DNA from: Corythucha ciliata
Lineage: Eukaryota > Arthropoda > Insecta > Hemiptera > Tingidae
Direction of reading: 5' to 3'
DNA: 64,000 nt
Assembly (NCBI GenBank): GCA_038030265.1
Contig: CM075943.1
Span: 42,222,001 to 42,286,000 of the forward strand
Part shown: positions 21,810 through 33,239 of the stretch, one piece after another
Numbering within the stretch: the stretch's first letter is position 1
Layout of the letters: each line of letters begins with the position of its first letter
Notes under the pieces: generated by a model
What the model was told of the DNA's origin: nothing
The model's input: only the letters and a program-made list of their open reading frames with translations
The model's database searches: none
Position numbers and translations under genes: made by a program

Positions 21810-23505
21810 TGTATTCAAAGGGGTCTATTTTCGAGTTGAATTAATTGTAAGAGAAAACTTGGACACATTGAAAAGAGATTGACCTATGGCGGATGTGAAG
21901 AGTGAGAGGAAACCTTTAGGAATCGGAAACATCTCCCCTAATTATAGTGACTTTCCTTTTCCCCAACCGTCTAAGAGGATTTTCTTCACTTTAAGTCTTC
22001 CAATCCCACTTCATCCCTTTCCTCTAGCGGCTAAGGCAATCAAGTAATTTTAACCATAGAGGTTTTGATATGGTAGGAAGGGTGAAGTTGTGCAAAGAGG
22101 TTAGGTACTAATGATTGAAGTGAAGCAGATTAATGTAAAGTGTGACGAAATCAATGAATAGCTTTGAAAATATTTAATGAGCCGGTGTATGGCCGTCGCT
22201 ACCCTGGTGGTCGCATTTGTAATTTAGGAACATAAAAACCCTCTGCTCTACAGTTTATAGCCTCGTTTATACTTTGATGTTCATGTTCATCCCACACACA
22301 GTAGGAGTAATACCACCAAAAAGATAGAGGAAATTAATTATTGAAAACGACAAAGGCACCTCGTCGGCCTCTCTTGAAACAACTCCCTACGTGTATGATT
22401 AGAAACAATTGATATACATCCCTCTCGACTGGTGAGTAGGGAGAGGGATCAAAGCAGCGTGACCTTTAAGGCACTAAAGGGGTTATTCTGATCATTGGTA
22501 CCTTCTCCTTTGATATGGTTCACTTCACATTAGCAGCAAATATAAAGCAATTAATTATACCGTTGTACAACCGAGTTGGAGGAAAGGGCAAAGGAGAGAA
22601 TATTGGTATTGATTGAAATTCAATTTTATTGACTGATTTTTGGGCCTATACACCCTCTCAACAGCCTGTCACTACTAGCTAAATTATGAATGGCTCATAC
22701 TCGATTCTCCGTCTAAAAAAGGAAAGAAAAACGTTCACTCCTCCAACATTACGCATCACACGCTGGCAACAGTATAAACGCCCCCAGAACACTGCTCGTT
22801 ACACTTTATCACGCAAAAGCTGCATTCAACGAGTGGCTTTTCATAAATATATGAGGAAAAAGGAGGTGTGACAGAGAAAATGCCCTATACACTTTCTCCC
22901 ACCGTAGGACACATATGTCGCCCTCAAGAGTCGCGATCGTAAACAGAGTCAAAAAGACCCACCCTCCCTCCTCTTTGCCATAAAGGGAAAGAAAGCGTTT
23001 TTCCCTTTTTGCCTATAATGCCCTTGATGAAAGAACGACATGGATGACTGGGACTGTGTTGGTAAAGAGTGAGGGGGGGGGGGTTCTAATCTATGTAGTG
23101 GGCCCTGTGTGCCAAGAGTTGCGTATACGCTTGCAACAGATGCCCCCCCTTTTTCCCCTGATATTGACGCTTAAATTCTCTTTTCAGCATCTTCTCTCGA
23201 CGCGTGAAATTTTGTGAGAGCGCGTGGCGGCTCTATTTATGTTATGAGGAAATACTTCCCCCTCCTGTTGTGCTTACCAGCCTTACCCACTCGTACCGTG
23301 GGCCTAAGTGAATTTGAGACATCTGTTTAATTTACTTAAAGGGAGAGGAAGTGTGTTGATATCCTCCGGAAATTATCTTATTTCGTCATAAACTTCATAC
23401 AAGAAAACCGGATCGTGAGACGTAGTGAATTTTCGCAAAAATATTATTCTAAAGGAGTGTCGGGATAGTCGAAAAGATTATTGAACTAACGATTACACTT
23501 GGTTC
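21810..23505. other. Non-coding region, no recognised feature
   Basis: No recognisable coding exon, RNA gene or repeat family. There is a G run near 23070-23083. Open frames are short. Confidence 0.45.
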
Positions 23506-23509
23506 TGGC

Positions 23510-24010
23510 AAGAAACGACGACAGATCAACCGTGATCGGCCAAACGATATCGGTGGGAGTTCAAATCCGCCAGATATGGTCTGTGGTCCCCCACTAATCA
23601 ACCGATTTCTTATGAGAGATATCTGGCAGACATAGATCGGCCAATTTCGAATCGGGTGTCGCCCCTTAACGCAACGATTTTAACCACCGAAACTTCTCTG
23701 AACACGTATTTTCTATTATTTTTATCATATGTATGGCAATGTATGTTGCTCCCTCTACTAGTTTTCTAACTTCATATCAGCCACCGATCTCAAATATCTT
23801 TCGAACCCCACCGATAAATGAAATTTGTCAGTTTTTTTCCGCAAGAGATCTCAATCTGCCAGATGTGCCCCCACTAACGGGCAGATTTAATCGGGTAACA
23901 GATATCGGTCACAGATAACTTTTGTACGTTAAGGGGCGACGACCGATCTCATCGTTTGCTCTAGATCGTTAACGATATCTGTTGAAAATATCGGCCGATC
24001 AAATCTCAAT
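23510..24010. repeat. Palindromic repeat block rich in gatatcgg/cggccgat motifs
   Basis: gtgtcgccccttaacg (23667-23682) is mirrored by cgttaaggggcgacgac (23927-23943). gccagatatggtctgtggtc followed by ccccactaatc (23569-23600) has a diverged direct copy, gccagatgtgcccccactaac (23858-23878). Repeated gatatc and cggccgatc motifs add further local symmetry. It is probably a decayed foldback or MITE. Its limits are uncertain. Confidence 0.5.
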
Positions 24011-24029
24011 GGCGCTGCTGGTTTTCAAA

Positions 24030-24200
24030 TCGCTCATTTAAATTACCAATTTTTCGGGGTTCGCTCATTTAAATAACCAATTTCGTGGTCTTAGCTATTT
24101 CAATCCCCAAATCCCGCGGATCCGGCACTTTTAAAAACCACTACGGTGGATTTCGCTTCTTCAAAAACGAAATTTTGTAAGGTTGGCTAGTTTGAGATCC
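24030..24200 (+). repeat. Degenerate array, family B (copy B4)
   Basis: Five or six B units such as cgctcatttaaataaccaat and tttcgtggtcttagctatttc. Confidence 0.65.
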
Positions 24201-24439
24201 ATTCTTCTGCTATCCATGAGTAAATGAGAGTGTATAAGAGGGAAAAGCTGCTTTTAGAAAACGCTGTAACCATGCGGTTGTCAACGTGGGTGCATTCTCC
24301 CTTTTTATCCCCTTAGATATGACTATACCCACTGCGGAAAGTTACTTCGAGAAAAACATGAAATCCTGGAAAATCAATTTTCACCATGACCCAGGTGTCT
24401 TCCGATCAATATATTTCAATATTCTTCAAGCTTAGCGCT

Positions 24440-24870
24440 CTTGACGCCAGCTGGGGCGGGGTCCGCAGCAAACACTAAAAAAGAGAGCCCCAAACTTGCA
24501 ATTTTGCGTAAACTAAGACATATAAACTTGCAAATTAAAACCTTGAACTCTCAATTTCGTGGATATTCAACCAGAAATCTTGTAATTTCGATCAAATTAG
24601 AAGCTGAACTTGCAAACTCATAATTATCTCTTTATGTTGCAATTACACGTCTCAAGATTCACCAGACTTTGGGCGCTGTCGTTGACGTTTCACGGTCACC
24701 AAAAAAGGCCCCCAAAACTTGCAATTTCTGGGGGGAAAGACCGGCAACTGTCGATTTCGTGAATGCCCAGACCCAAAATTTGAATTTTTGCAGATTTTGA
24801 GCAAGGATATGATGTTATACCGGCAATTCTTGGAATATTCAGGCCCGGAACTTACAATTTCGCAGATTTG
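24440..24870 (-). repeat. Degenerate array, family C, reversed (copy C4)
   Basis: Reverse-orientation C units (aacttgcaattttgcgtaaac, aatttcgtggatattcaacc, cttacaatttcgcagattt) with the inserted motif ggcgctgtc near 24671. It is preceded by cagctggggcggggtccgc at about 24450, which may be a transposon terminus. Confidence 0.65.
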
Positions 24871-24879
24871 TAGCTCTAA

Positions 24880-25372
24880 ATGGCCGTGGTTGGGCCATAT
24901 TTGTGGTTGGAGTTTTACTGTGGTTTGGAGTTTGACTGTGGATTGGTGCTTCCGTGTGGTTTGGAGCCTGGAGCTTGTGGTTTCGAGCTTAGCTGTGTCT
25001 TGTAGCATTGTGTGATGTAGTTTGGAGCTCATCTGTGGTTTGGAGCTTCGCTGTGGTTGGAGCTACAATGTGGTGTGAAGCTTTGCTGTGGTCTGGAGCT
25101 CTGATGCGGTTTGGAGCTTCGCTGTGGTTGGCGCTACATTGTGGTATGTAATTTCACTGTGGTGTGTAGTTTCACTGTGGTTTTGAGCTTTGCTCCGGTT
25201 TGGGGCTTTGCTGTGGTTTAGAGCTTTGCTGTGGTTTGGAGCTTTGTTTTGGATTGGAGCTACACTGTGAGATTTGTAGTTTTACTGTAGCTTGGAGCTT
25301 CGCTGTGGTTAGGGCTATACTGTGGTTGGGTAACCTATGTGGTTGGAGTTTTACTGTGGCTTGGAATTTTAC
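24880..25372 (+). repeat. 18-bp array D4, left part
   Basis: About 25 diverged 18-bp units, for example gctttgctgtggtttaga and gctacaatgtggtgtgaa. The array stops at 25372, where an R1-like LINE is inserted, and resumes for a few units at 26685-26730. Confidence 0.8.
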
Positions 25373-26684
25373 TCTCTCTCTCTCTCTGCGGAACTCCTTA
25401 AGATGTGGCCAGTACCTAGACCTTTTTGCAAGCCTTTACCTGGCCTGTACCCCATCCTTGGCCCGGATACCGCAACAGAGTCGGTCCCATCGCTCAGCTC
25501 AACCCGTTAGCCACGGCTGCTGGCCAGCCAGCCGCGCCCGATAGAGACCACGCGGAGGTGGGGGGAAGAGAACCGTGCCCGGGTTGCCCGAGTAGGGAAC
25601 CCTACTCAAGCATGGCCGGTCCCAGCCCTCTTCGCTCCAGCCAGGAGCGGGAGAAGGCCAGGAGGCGGCCATACGCCCGCCGGTCTCGGACAAGAGCCGA
25701 GTCTTCCGGTGGGCCTCCACTCCCCCATGTCGCCCGCCGCAGATCCTCGTGGAGGCTGCAGCGACGAAGCACATGGTCGGCGGTCTCCTCCTCGACACCA
25801 CAAGGGCATGTTGGAGAGTCCCGCCGCCGGAAGAACCACAAATTGGCGTTAAACGAGCCGTGTCCAGTCAGGATTTGCATGGCAGCGTGCTCAAGGGTGA
25901 ACCACTTGGCCGCTGCCAGTCTCGTCCGAACGTCGGGCACGAACCCGAATGTACGCCTACCCGTTGAACTGTAAGTCCAACGCGCCTGCCAAGCCTCAAC
26001 GACTAGGTCGTCAAGGAGGCGGAGGCCCCATGCGGCCCCCCACTCCTCGGCCAAGAGACCGAGGCGCTCTGCCCAATCTTCACGGCACCGTACCCAGTCC
26101 AAGTTTCCCTGAACCAGGCGGTGCCCGTGAACCCCTGCGTCGAGCAGAAGGTCCGCAGGAGGTATCCCCGCCAGCACCTGAAGCGCGTCGGAACTGACAG
26201 TCCGGTACGCCATGGTCACCCTTACCAAGGCCTGCCGCTGCAAGCTGAGGACCTTCGCCCTCTGAGCTTTCGTGGGCCGGTGCCACCACCACGTTGCACC
26301 GTACAGCAGGGTAGGTACGAATACCGCCCTGAAGTAACGAGCTGGGCAGTGGAAGTTCGTGCCCCATATGTTTCCCCCCACCGACCTAAAGAGGGCAAAG
26401 GTCCTCTCTAGCTTCCCCGCAACCGCCTCTAGCTGTGGGGTCGCTGTCCTCCCCGGGTTAATCTCGACCCCTAGGTAGCGGCCCTGCCGTTCCCCCACAA
26501 GGCGTGATCCCCGATAGCGCACCACCAGGGGGCTACCCTGCGAGAGACGACCCCGCATTAGGACCATTTGGGTCTTCGGCACAGCGAGAGCCAGTTTGAC
26601 CGCCCCGCACCATTCGTCCACGACCCGCAACAGCCGATCGATCTCCCGACCGGCCTCGTCCCGGGAGCGCGCCGCGACAACAAC
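25373..26684 (-). mobile_element. 5'-truncated R1-like non-LTR retrotransposon
   Basis: A minus-strand insertion in array D4. It begins at 26684, just after where the catalytic YADD motif would lie, runs through the C-terminal part of ORF2 and a 3' UTR, and ends in a short (ga)n tail at 25373-25387. The flanking tttac at 25368-25372 and 26685-26689 is a possible 5-bp target duplication. However, it falls in repetitive sequence, so its length is uncertain. Removing the element rejoins array D4 in phase. Confidence 0.75.
25602..26684 (-). CDS. R1-like reverse transcriptase C-terminal region, 5' partial
   Basis: About 360 uninterrupted residues. In order: the RT connection/thumb segment (VVVAARSRDEAGREIDRLLR, WCGAVKLALAVPKTQMVLMRG, RYLGVEI), the block ATWWWHRPTKAQRAKVLSLQ followed by AYRTVSSDALQVLAGIPPAD, and the C-terminal LTGHGSFNANLWFFRRRDS with CPCGVEEETADHVLRRC, a CCHC-like zinc-finger arrangement typical of R1-clade ORF2. 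The palm domain and endonuclease are missing because of 5' truncation, so it cannot be active. The frame stays open upstream for about 100 codons into 26996, but that part is antisense to the neighbouring LINE plus array D4 and is not part of the protein. The lack of stops suggests a fairly young insertion. Confidence 0.85.
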   Translation of the reverse strand, partial: VVVAARSRDEAGREIDRLLRVVDEWCGAVKLALAVPKTQMVLMRGRLSQGSPLVVRYRGSRLVGERQGRYLGVEINPGRTATPQLEAVAGKLERTFALFRSVGGNIWGTNFHCPARYFRAVFVPTLLYGATWWWHRPTKAQRAKVLSLQRQALVRVTMAYRTVSSDALQVLAGIPPADLLLDAGVHGHRLVQGNLDWVRCREDWAERLGLLAEEWGAAWGLRLLDDLVVEAWQARWTYSSTGRRTFGFVPDVRTRLAAAKWFTLEHAAMQILTGHGSFNANLWFFRRRDSPTCPCGVEEETADHVLRRCSLHEDLRRATWGSGGPPEDSALVRDRRAYGRLLAFSRSWLERRGLGPAMLE

Positions 26685-26730
26685 TTTACCGTGATTTGGA
26701 GCTTCGTTGTGGATGGAAGTTTTTTGTACG
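26685..26730 (+). repeat. 18-bp array D4, right part
   Basis: tttaccgtgatttggagctt continues the D unit pattern in phase after the inserted LINE. Confidence 0.6.
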
Positions 26731-26824
26731 ATTTTTGAGTTTTTTGTGAGGTCCTGTGTCGTTTGTGAAAGGGCTCCATTGAGTTCCATCTCTATCCCGA
26801 TTATTCTCTTCGCGGCCCTGTTAC

Positions 26825-28840
26825 TGGTAGTGGGGCTGCACCGGACGCGATGCGGCGTTTTAGAGAGGACGTGGAAGCGGCGGACGGCATGATTGTTGTG
26901 TTGCGGCTGTCCTTTTGACATTTCTGGTGCATTCAATGAGGTGTGGGTGCCGGCCTTGCTGCGCGAGTTTAAGGAGGGCGGGTTCCCGTCGAACATTTAA
27001 TGCCTCGTCCGGGATTATTTCGAGGGCAGAAAAGCAACTGTTATGGAAGGAGAAATTGGTGTCACGAGAGCGATTACGGCCGGGTGTCCACAGGGCTCAG
27101 TTCCGGCGTGTATGATGTGAGCACTCATGTGTTCGCCGCTGATGAGGGAGCTGGAGGAAGAGGGTTTGAGCCTACGGCGTTCGTTGACGGCTTGGCGGCT
27201 GTGGTGGGCGCGCCCGACCACCAAAGGTTCAGGGAGGAGGTAAGGCGGGTCGTCCGGCAGGTTCGTGAGTGGTGTGCGTCACGTAGACTAAGAATGTCGT
27301 GTGAGAAGGCAAAAGTGGTGATTATGAAAGGAAGACGCCGTTTCCGGCAGGGAAGGATCCGTGTGGGGGATGGGTGGTTGCAGTTCGTGGAACACGGAAG
27401 ATATCTGGGGGGTCGAGATTGATTCGCGTTGGTCGGCAACGCATCAGCTGGAGGCGAAAGTCTGCTGAGGTCACGAGTTTCGTCAGATTGATATCCGGTG
27501 GGAGGCGGGGCCCTAGGGTGGTTTTCATTCCGCGGGTCACATATAATTGCGTGACATGCTGGCCCCAGGCAACCAGAACAGACGGAGCGCGGGCCTTGTC
27601 TCGAAAGCGTTGGTTCTTGATTGGAGCTTTGAAGGCATATTGAACAGCGGCGCATTTGACGCGCCACGTGATAGTGGGGGTCATGCCATTGGATCTCAAA
27701 CTAGACACGCTCCATAGAGCGTATGAGCTGGGTTTCATCGAAAATGTTCATTTCTGGTCATGTTGTCGTGGAGGCCGAACAATCCAGGGATTTTAAACAT
27801 TTTTGCCTTTCCACAATGTTTATTCTGTTAGGTGCCGAATCGATTTTCGATCTGGCTATGTCATCCTCAGGGTTCCTTCAGTTAAGAGATCCGCGAGATA
27901 GTCATAAACTTTTCGTGTGTAAGTCACAATCGTTATCATCGTAAACTTTTCACACGAAAAGTGTATGACTGTCTCTCGGATCTCTTTTAATTGAAGGAAC
28001 CATGTTGAGGATGACCTAGTCAGGTCGAAAATCGATTCGGTACCTAACAGAATACAAATTGTGGAGAGACAAAAGTGTTGAAAATCCTTGGATTCCCTGA
28101 AAATGTCAAGTTGCCTGCTTGGGGGGCAATCTGTGTGACGAGATGTGGACCAAGGCGAATGTAGGAAACTGGTTCGAGATCAGGCCATTGTAATATGGCA
28201 GCAGCGGTAGGACCAAGGCGTCACAGGACGACTAACGCATAGAATTATTCCCGGGATCGGTTAACGTTTGCAGATGGGCTGGCAAACAGCAAACTACTCA
28301 GCGTTACAGCTTTTGTCGGGGCATGGTACGTTCAATGCCAAGCTGCACTTTCACCGTAGACGGGAAGAGCCGGCAGCGTGTCCTCATGGTGAGCCGGAAG
28401 AGGATGCCCCTCACGTCCTGTTGGCGTCGAGGAACCGGGGGGGGGGGGAGATGGTTCGCTCGGTGGCGAGTGTGGTGCGGGAGTCGATGGTGGGCGAGCG
28501 GAGAGTTCCCTCAGGAGAGTGAGAGGTCCTACAGGCTTTAGAAGGTTTTTCCTGGGCATGTTTGACATTTGTTTGATTTCGTTTCGTCACGCCCCGCGGT
28601 TTCTGGTTTGTCCTATCTTTCGTTTTCTCCCCGGGCTTCACAGTAACACCTGTAAACTTTCCACCACCCAGGGGTACATGCCGGTAATGTGCTCATCTGG
28701 CCAGTGAGCATGGCTGACGGAGAGTGGGGCTTCGGTTAGCCAGGTATAGCACGCGGCCGGGCCACTTCGTGCACCCCAGATCAGAGCCACACCTGGCTTA
28801 TACGTCGGGGCTGGAAGCAAGGCGCAAACCTAGTAGTGGG
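26825..28840 (+). pseudogene. R1-like non-LTR retrotransposon, decayed, interrupted by a foldback
   Basis: RT motifs in order: FREDVEAADG upstream of the palm (26857-26888), motif A FDISGAFNEVWVPALLREF (26914-26970), then LVRDYFEGRKATVMEGEIG, motif B AGCPQGSV (27088-27111), motif C degraded to FVDG at 27182 where YADD is expected, then the thumb VREWCASRRLRMSCEKAKV and RYLG. Further on are an arrangement like ALKAY...VGVMPLDL (27620-27710) and, beyond an interrupting foldback, the C-terminal LLSGHGTFNAKLHFHRRREE zinc-finger region (28310-28440). Stops (26998, 27118, 27419, 27467) and frameshifts make it inactive. A GC-rich 3' UTR may run to about 28840. It lies head-to-head with the LINE at 25.4-26.7 kb and is older than it, judging by decay. 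Confidence 0.8.
27781..28096. mobile_element. Foldback element inside the R1-like LINE
   Basis: The left arm 27781-27919 and the right arm 27951-28096 are inverted and similar along their length. Matching blocks are aatccagggatttt/aatccaaggatttt, tattctgttaggtgccgaat/tattctgttaggtaccgaat, cgattttcgacctgactagg-type, gttccttcagttaa and cttttcgtgtg. The loop is about 30 nt. It separates two parts of the LINE coding sequence. gaaaatgt at 27740-27747 and 28099-28106 could be an 8-bp duplication, but the arms do not start at those points. Confidence 0.75.
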
Positions 28841-28849
28841 GTGGGGGGA

Positions 28850-31800
28850 TAAGGCGTAGCTTTCAGTTTCCAAGCGACTGCGTACCAGTTTCTTGGGGAA
28901 AATTGACAAGAGACGTCGCACTATTTTTGACGTGGAAAATCCGTTTCTCGGGCGCATGTTCATGCATCTTGTTCTGTTGTGATGCTGCAATGATTAGCCT
29001 GTTTGAAGGGGTAAATTGCCGTTTTCGGAGTTATAGCTTTTGGTTTCGAAGATTGTTCCGTCTTGGCTACTCCCTCTTTTATTATTTTAATGTTGAAAGT
29101 TCTGCATTTACGTTGGAATCAATTTTTTTCACTCATATTCGTGACGACGGCAGTTTTCTGAAAATAGTTACTTTTCCATATGACCAGAGGCTATAAAGCT
29201 CCTTCCTGAAGAAGGATCTCGGCGGTCACCGTAGCCTTAACAGAGGTCTCAAGCGACCTTCTCGTGCCCTCCATTTGTTTTCCGTCACATTGACTCTTAC
29301 CCGCCTTTGAAGAATTTCATTTAGCCGCTCAACCGAATAAAACCTGAACCCACTTGAGGTCTGGTCCCTCGGCTCCGGGTAATATACTATACAGCTAATC
29401 ATTTTGGGCAAAACAAGGGATTAAATAAAGGCCGGAAAAAAGTCTTTCCCTCCACTTCCAGGCCATCTGGATTGTTTTTTAGCTACTTTACTCCGTGTCA
29501 TTTCTTTTTAAAGCCTTCCGGACTAACCCCCCCCTCCTCACGGCACACCATTTCCCCACTATATCCTTGTGCACGAGCTTCATTTTCGTAAGCTAATTGG
29601 GCCGACTCACTCTTTTTTCGCTTCTGTGAAAAAGGCGGTGGCGGTGAAAAGAGTTTGAGCGTGAAGATGATGAAGAAAAAAGGGTTGTTTCTAACCATCT
29701 TCAATGACCCTTGTTTTCCCCCCCTTTTAGTTTTCCCCTTCCTCTTGCCTCTCTGTTACTTTTTAATGGGCGACCATAAAACACAGCGGCTTCGGATTGC
29801 TCAAAAGACTTCTTTTCTCCTTTTTTTATTTTTTTTGTTGCTATAAAAAGTTAGGTTCTCCCTTTAATATTATATTGGCCCCGCGTCGGTGAGGGTTCGA
29901 TAGTAATTAGATTTCAGCTATTGGGTGATTATAGATATGTATAGTTTGGGACTTGCGTTTGAAAGGCCGCAGGTGTGAATAGTGTTGTGGTTCTGAAGCT
30001 CAAACGCTGAAACCTATTACAATTTATCATCTCGCCTCGGGAGGGGAGGAATAGTGTTAAAACCGGTGCTGCGGTGTTCGCGAAGAGAGAGAGAGAGAGA
30101 GAGAAAAATTCGTTAACAGCTTGCATACGGCACAAAGCAAGCCTTCATTATTCTTATTTGATACGAGTTGCAGTTTAAAAGGGAGCGGAGGATAAAAGGG
30201 CTGCTGATATGATGGGACGTGGGAGTCATTCCAATTTGCACTTCTGTCAAAACCCAACTTTCAACCATGGGCAATGACCGCACTTTCCCAATTTATATCA
30301 TTTGTTCTAATGCACACAAAACGGGCCCCTTTATATAAAAACCCACTCCCTTCCTCGCCCATGCCTTCTGCATACACAGTAGCCTGCAATAAATTACTCA
30401 TTTGGTTTTCAAATTGTATATCTTTATCCAAAAGGGTATCAATCTTTCAGTGGGTTGAGATAAATGGGCTGTAGGATCCGGCAACTTTGTCGAATGATAT
30501 TATTTTTTGTACGAAAAGTTTGATGTGAAGAATTTGACGTTCTGGAAACTTAATTAAAGCAATAGCACGAGTAATTAGAATCCACACGGCTTTAAATAAA
30601 GACTTCCTAAAGAGCTGGGAAGTCGTGGTTTTGGAATCAAGAGAGTCAGAAGGGAATATTAATTACAAGAAAACAATTAAAGCTAAGAACATACGTTGCA
30701 CCTAATCCTAATGCATGCGGGAGGACGAGAGACTTCAGTTTTCGAGGAAGGGAGCGTTGAACGTGCGGATGGGTGCGGGAAGAAGTGAACTAATTTAATA
30801 ACAAAACCAACTAATTAAAGTCATCCAAAGAGTAATCCTCCGAGAAAACATTGCTACTCTTCTCATAAACATGTAGAGGGAGTTAATCTGGAGCGAAATG
30901 GTTTTGTGAATGTTTTAGAGTAAAACAACGTTAAGCCAGGTGCCACCATTCCTACCTCCGTGTACTCGCCAGGTTGGGTTATTTTGAATAATTATTCAGG
31001 GACACAAATTAAAGCTATTTGTCGTTATAATATCGTTAAAAGTTTAGCTTAAATTCAGAAACGAAGAATTTTTTGTTCCCACTCGCGGTGATACCATCTG
31101 CAATAAAGTGAAGATTTAAAAGACAATCTAACAATAGGCCCATTACTCCCAAGTTCTCTTTCTCTGTCGCTCTGAAAACGGCCCGCCATTAATAGCCCAT
31201 GTCCAACCAATTTTCCTTTCAAACTGTGACCATTTGGTGTGTAAAGCCGTGACAATAAGAGAAGGAAAGGGGAGGCATAATTTTAAAATTTCGTCCCGTT
31301 GAACTGGACATAAGTGCTATAATATGTGGACCGCCTTTATGAAAAGATAATTACTCGCGAGGAAGTTTCGGCCCATCCCATTTTACAGAGGGGTGTTGAA
31401 TAGAAGTCCATTACCGGGTTTCCTTATACCGGGAGTTGTAAATGGGCAGTTTTAGTTGTCAGATCCATTGGAAACCACTGTCCATTTAAGAATCGAGAAG
31501 TCGGAAAGGGGTTGGAGAGAGGGTCTACAATGAAGACGAATTTATTTCAAGAAGGGGAGGAGTTCTTGTTCAATGTTTCCTTCAAATGGGTCTCGCTCCC
31601 GTATTGCCTCGAATACGCAATTTTTACTATTCCCTTTTTTGTAAAATAATAGCCCAAACTTCCAAAAAAGAACGCATTGTAATAAAAATCGTGAAGTTTT
31701 GGAATATATCACAACGAGGAAAACTCCTGAGGAAAGAAGGGGGAATATGTTTCGTTGTGGAAACTCAATATGAAAAGGATAACCCCTCTTTTCTCTGAAT

Positions 31801-33235
31801 TATTTAAGGCTAATGCAATCCCCTTTTCTGTATTCTTTCCATGGAAGCCGCAAAGATCATATTTTTACAGCTGTAATAAAAATAACAACTTAACGCGTTC
31901 TCGTTGGGTCTGGAAAATTGCCACTTCCCAGTGGATACTTTAAAAGTAAAAATATACTGAATCTTGAAGACAACTTTTATTTTATTTTATTTTTTTTCCA
32001 AGAAGGTACTTCCAATTTGTTCCCTCTAAATTAAGTGGGAATTGTCAATTGCACGGTTCAAGTGAAGTTTTAGACGAGGAATCGAAATAATTTAACACCC
32101 TCCGGGTGAGAAGGGTATCAAGCCTCTTTATCCCACGCCATCTCTACGGCCGTAAGACCAACACACGCTTTTAAACGCCCTTCAAAAAAAAAAAAAAACC
32201 TTTTTCTCCCCTTTCGCTTCCACCCTTCTACATGAACTAGAACAGAAGTGATTTGGGCTGGACACCGAATGAATCTGGCAGGTAATATTCTTCCTTTCAA
32301 TCATTCCTCTACTGGGTGAATTTCACCCCGCCCTTCCATTTACTTTCATTATTCTCACCCCTTGGGGTGTAATTACAGTTTTGGCACATAAAAAAAAAAG
32401 CATGGAAAAAGTGTAGCGAAGGGAAACGTCGACACGAGCAAATTGAACAGAAATTGGATTCCCGAGTCTGGAAAATACGTAAAAATACGCATACGTGACA
32501 GAAAATTAGAGTAAATTGTTATTCAGAGGCATTTTGCTTTGGATAAAATGTAGTAATTAGCCCCAAATAACTTTTCAACTAATCAAAAAAAACAAACAAA
32601 GAAAAACACACAAGCAGAAAATATACGTTGCATTTCCAATGTACCTCATTATTCACTTTTTTCATACAGCAGGAAAATCCGCAGGAAACCTCAACAGTAA
32701 AGACGGAGAAATAATGTGTTTTATAGATTACCCCCTGCCTGTTTTCAAAGCCCATTATCAACTGCCGGCCACAATATTTCATTATAAAGGAAAAAAAAAA
32801 AAAAAAAAAAATCAAGAGGAGGAGGAGGAGGGGAGGAGGTTATTTTGGAGGAAAAACCTCAAGGAAAAAAAGTTTCCTTTGTTAAAAAGCGGAAGATTTG
32901 TAATAACCCAGGAATATTAACCTGTTAAAATAACCGGGTCTTTGTGAAGCAAGGCAAAAAAGAAAAAAAAATTGACTTTAAAGAGGTTCTTTAAACCCCT
33001 ATTTCCAATATGCCATTGTAAAAGCTTCTCATCAAGGGGGTTTCTTTTCACTGCCGCCCATGCTCTGGTATTCTTCCGTGATAAAGGGTATGGGCGGAAA
33101 AGATCCTTTTTAACGAATTTTCGATCGTATTTAAGCCACAATTTTTTTTTTCAATTGGTTGGCGAATTTCCATTTGAATAGGCGAATAATCTACAGCCAA
33201 GCTGAAATCATTGATGGTTTCACCTCAAACATTTC
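28850..33235. other. Non-coding region, no recognised feature
   Basis: About 4.4 kb with no repeat array and no coding homology that I recognise. It contains a (ga)n run near 30083-30104, A runs near 32187-32200 and 32790-32809, and a tttatt-rich stretch at 31978-31998. The TATA-like tataaaaag near 29842 has no supported gene. Confidence 0.45.
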
Positions 33236-33239
33236 GTGC

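Noticed and set aside
26685..26996. N-terminal extension of the minus-strand R1-like frame
   Set aside because: The first ~100 codons run through array D4 and antisense to the RT region of the neighbouring plus-strand LINE. RT homology starts only at 26684.
27740..28106. gaaaatgt as an 8-bp target duplication of the foldback
   Set aside because: The matching octamers lie about 33 bp outside the start of the left arm but directly at the right arm, so they do not bracket symmetric ends. Chance is likely.
32579..32920. Phe- or Lys-rich frames over homopolymer runs (also near 50191-50425)
   Set aside because: They are low-complexity translations of A/T runs with no conserved features.
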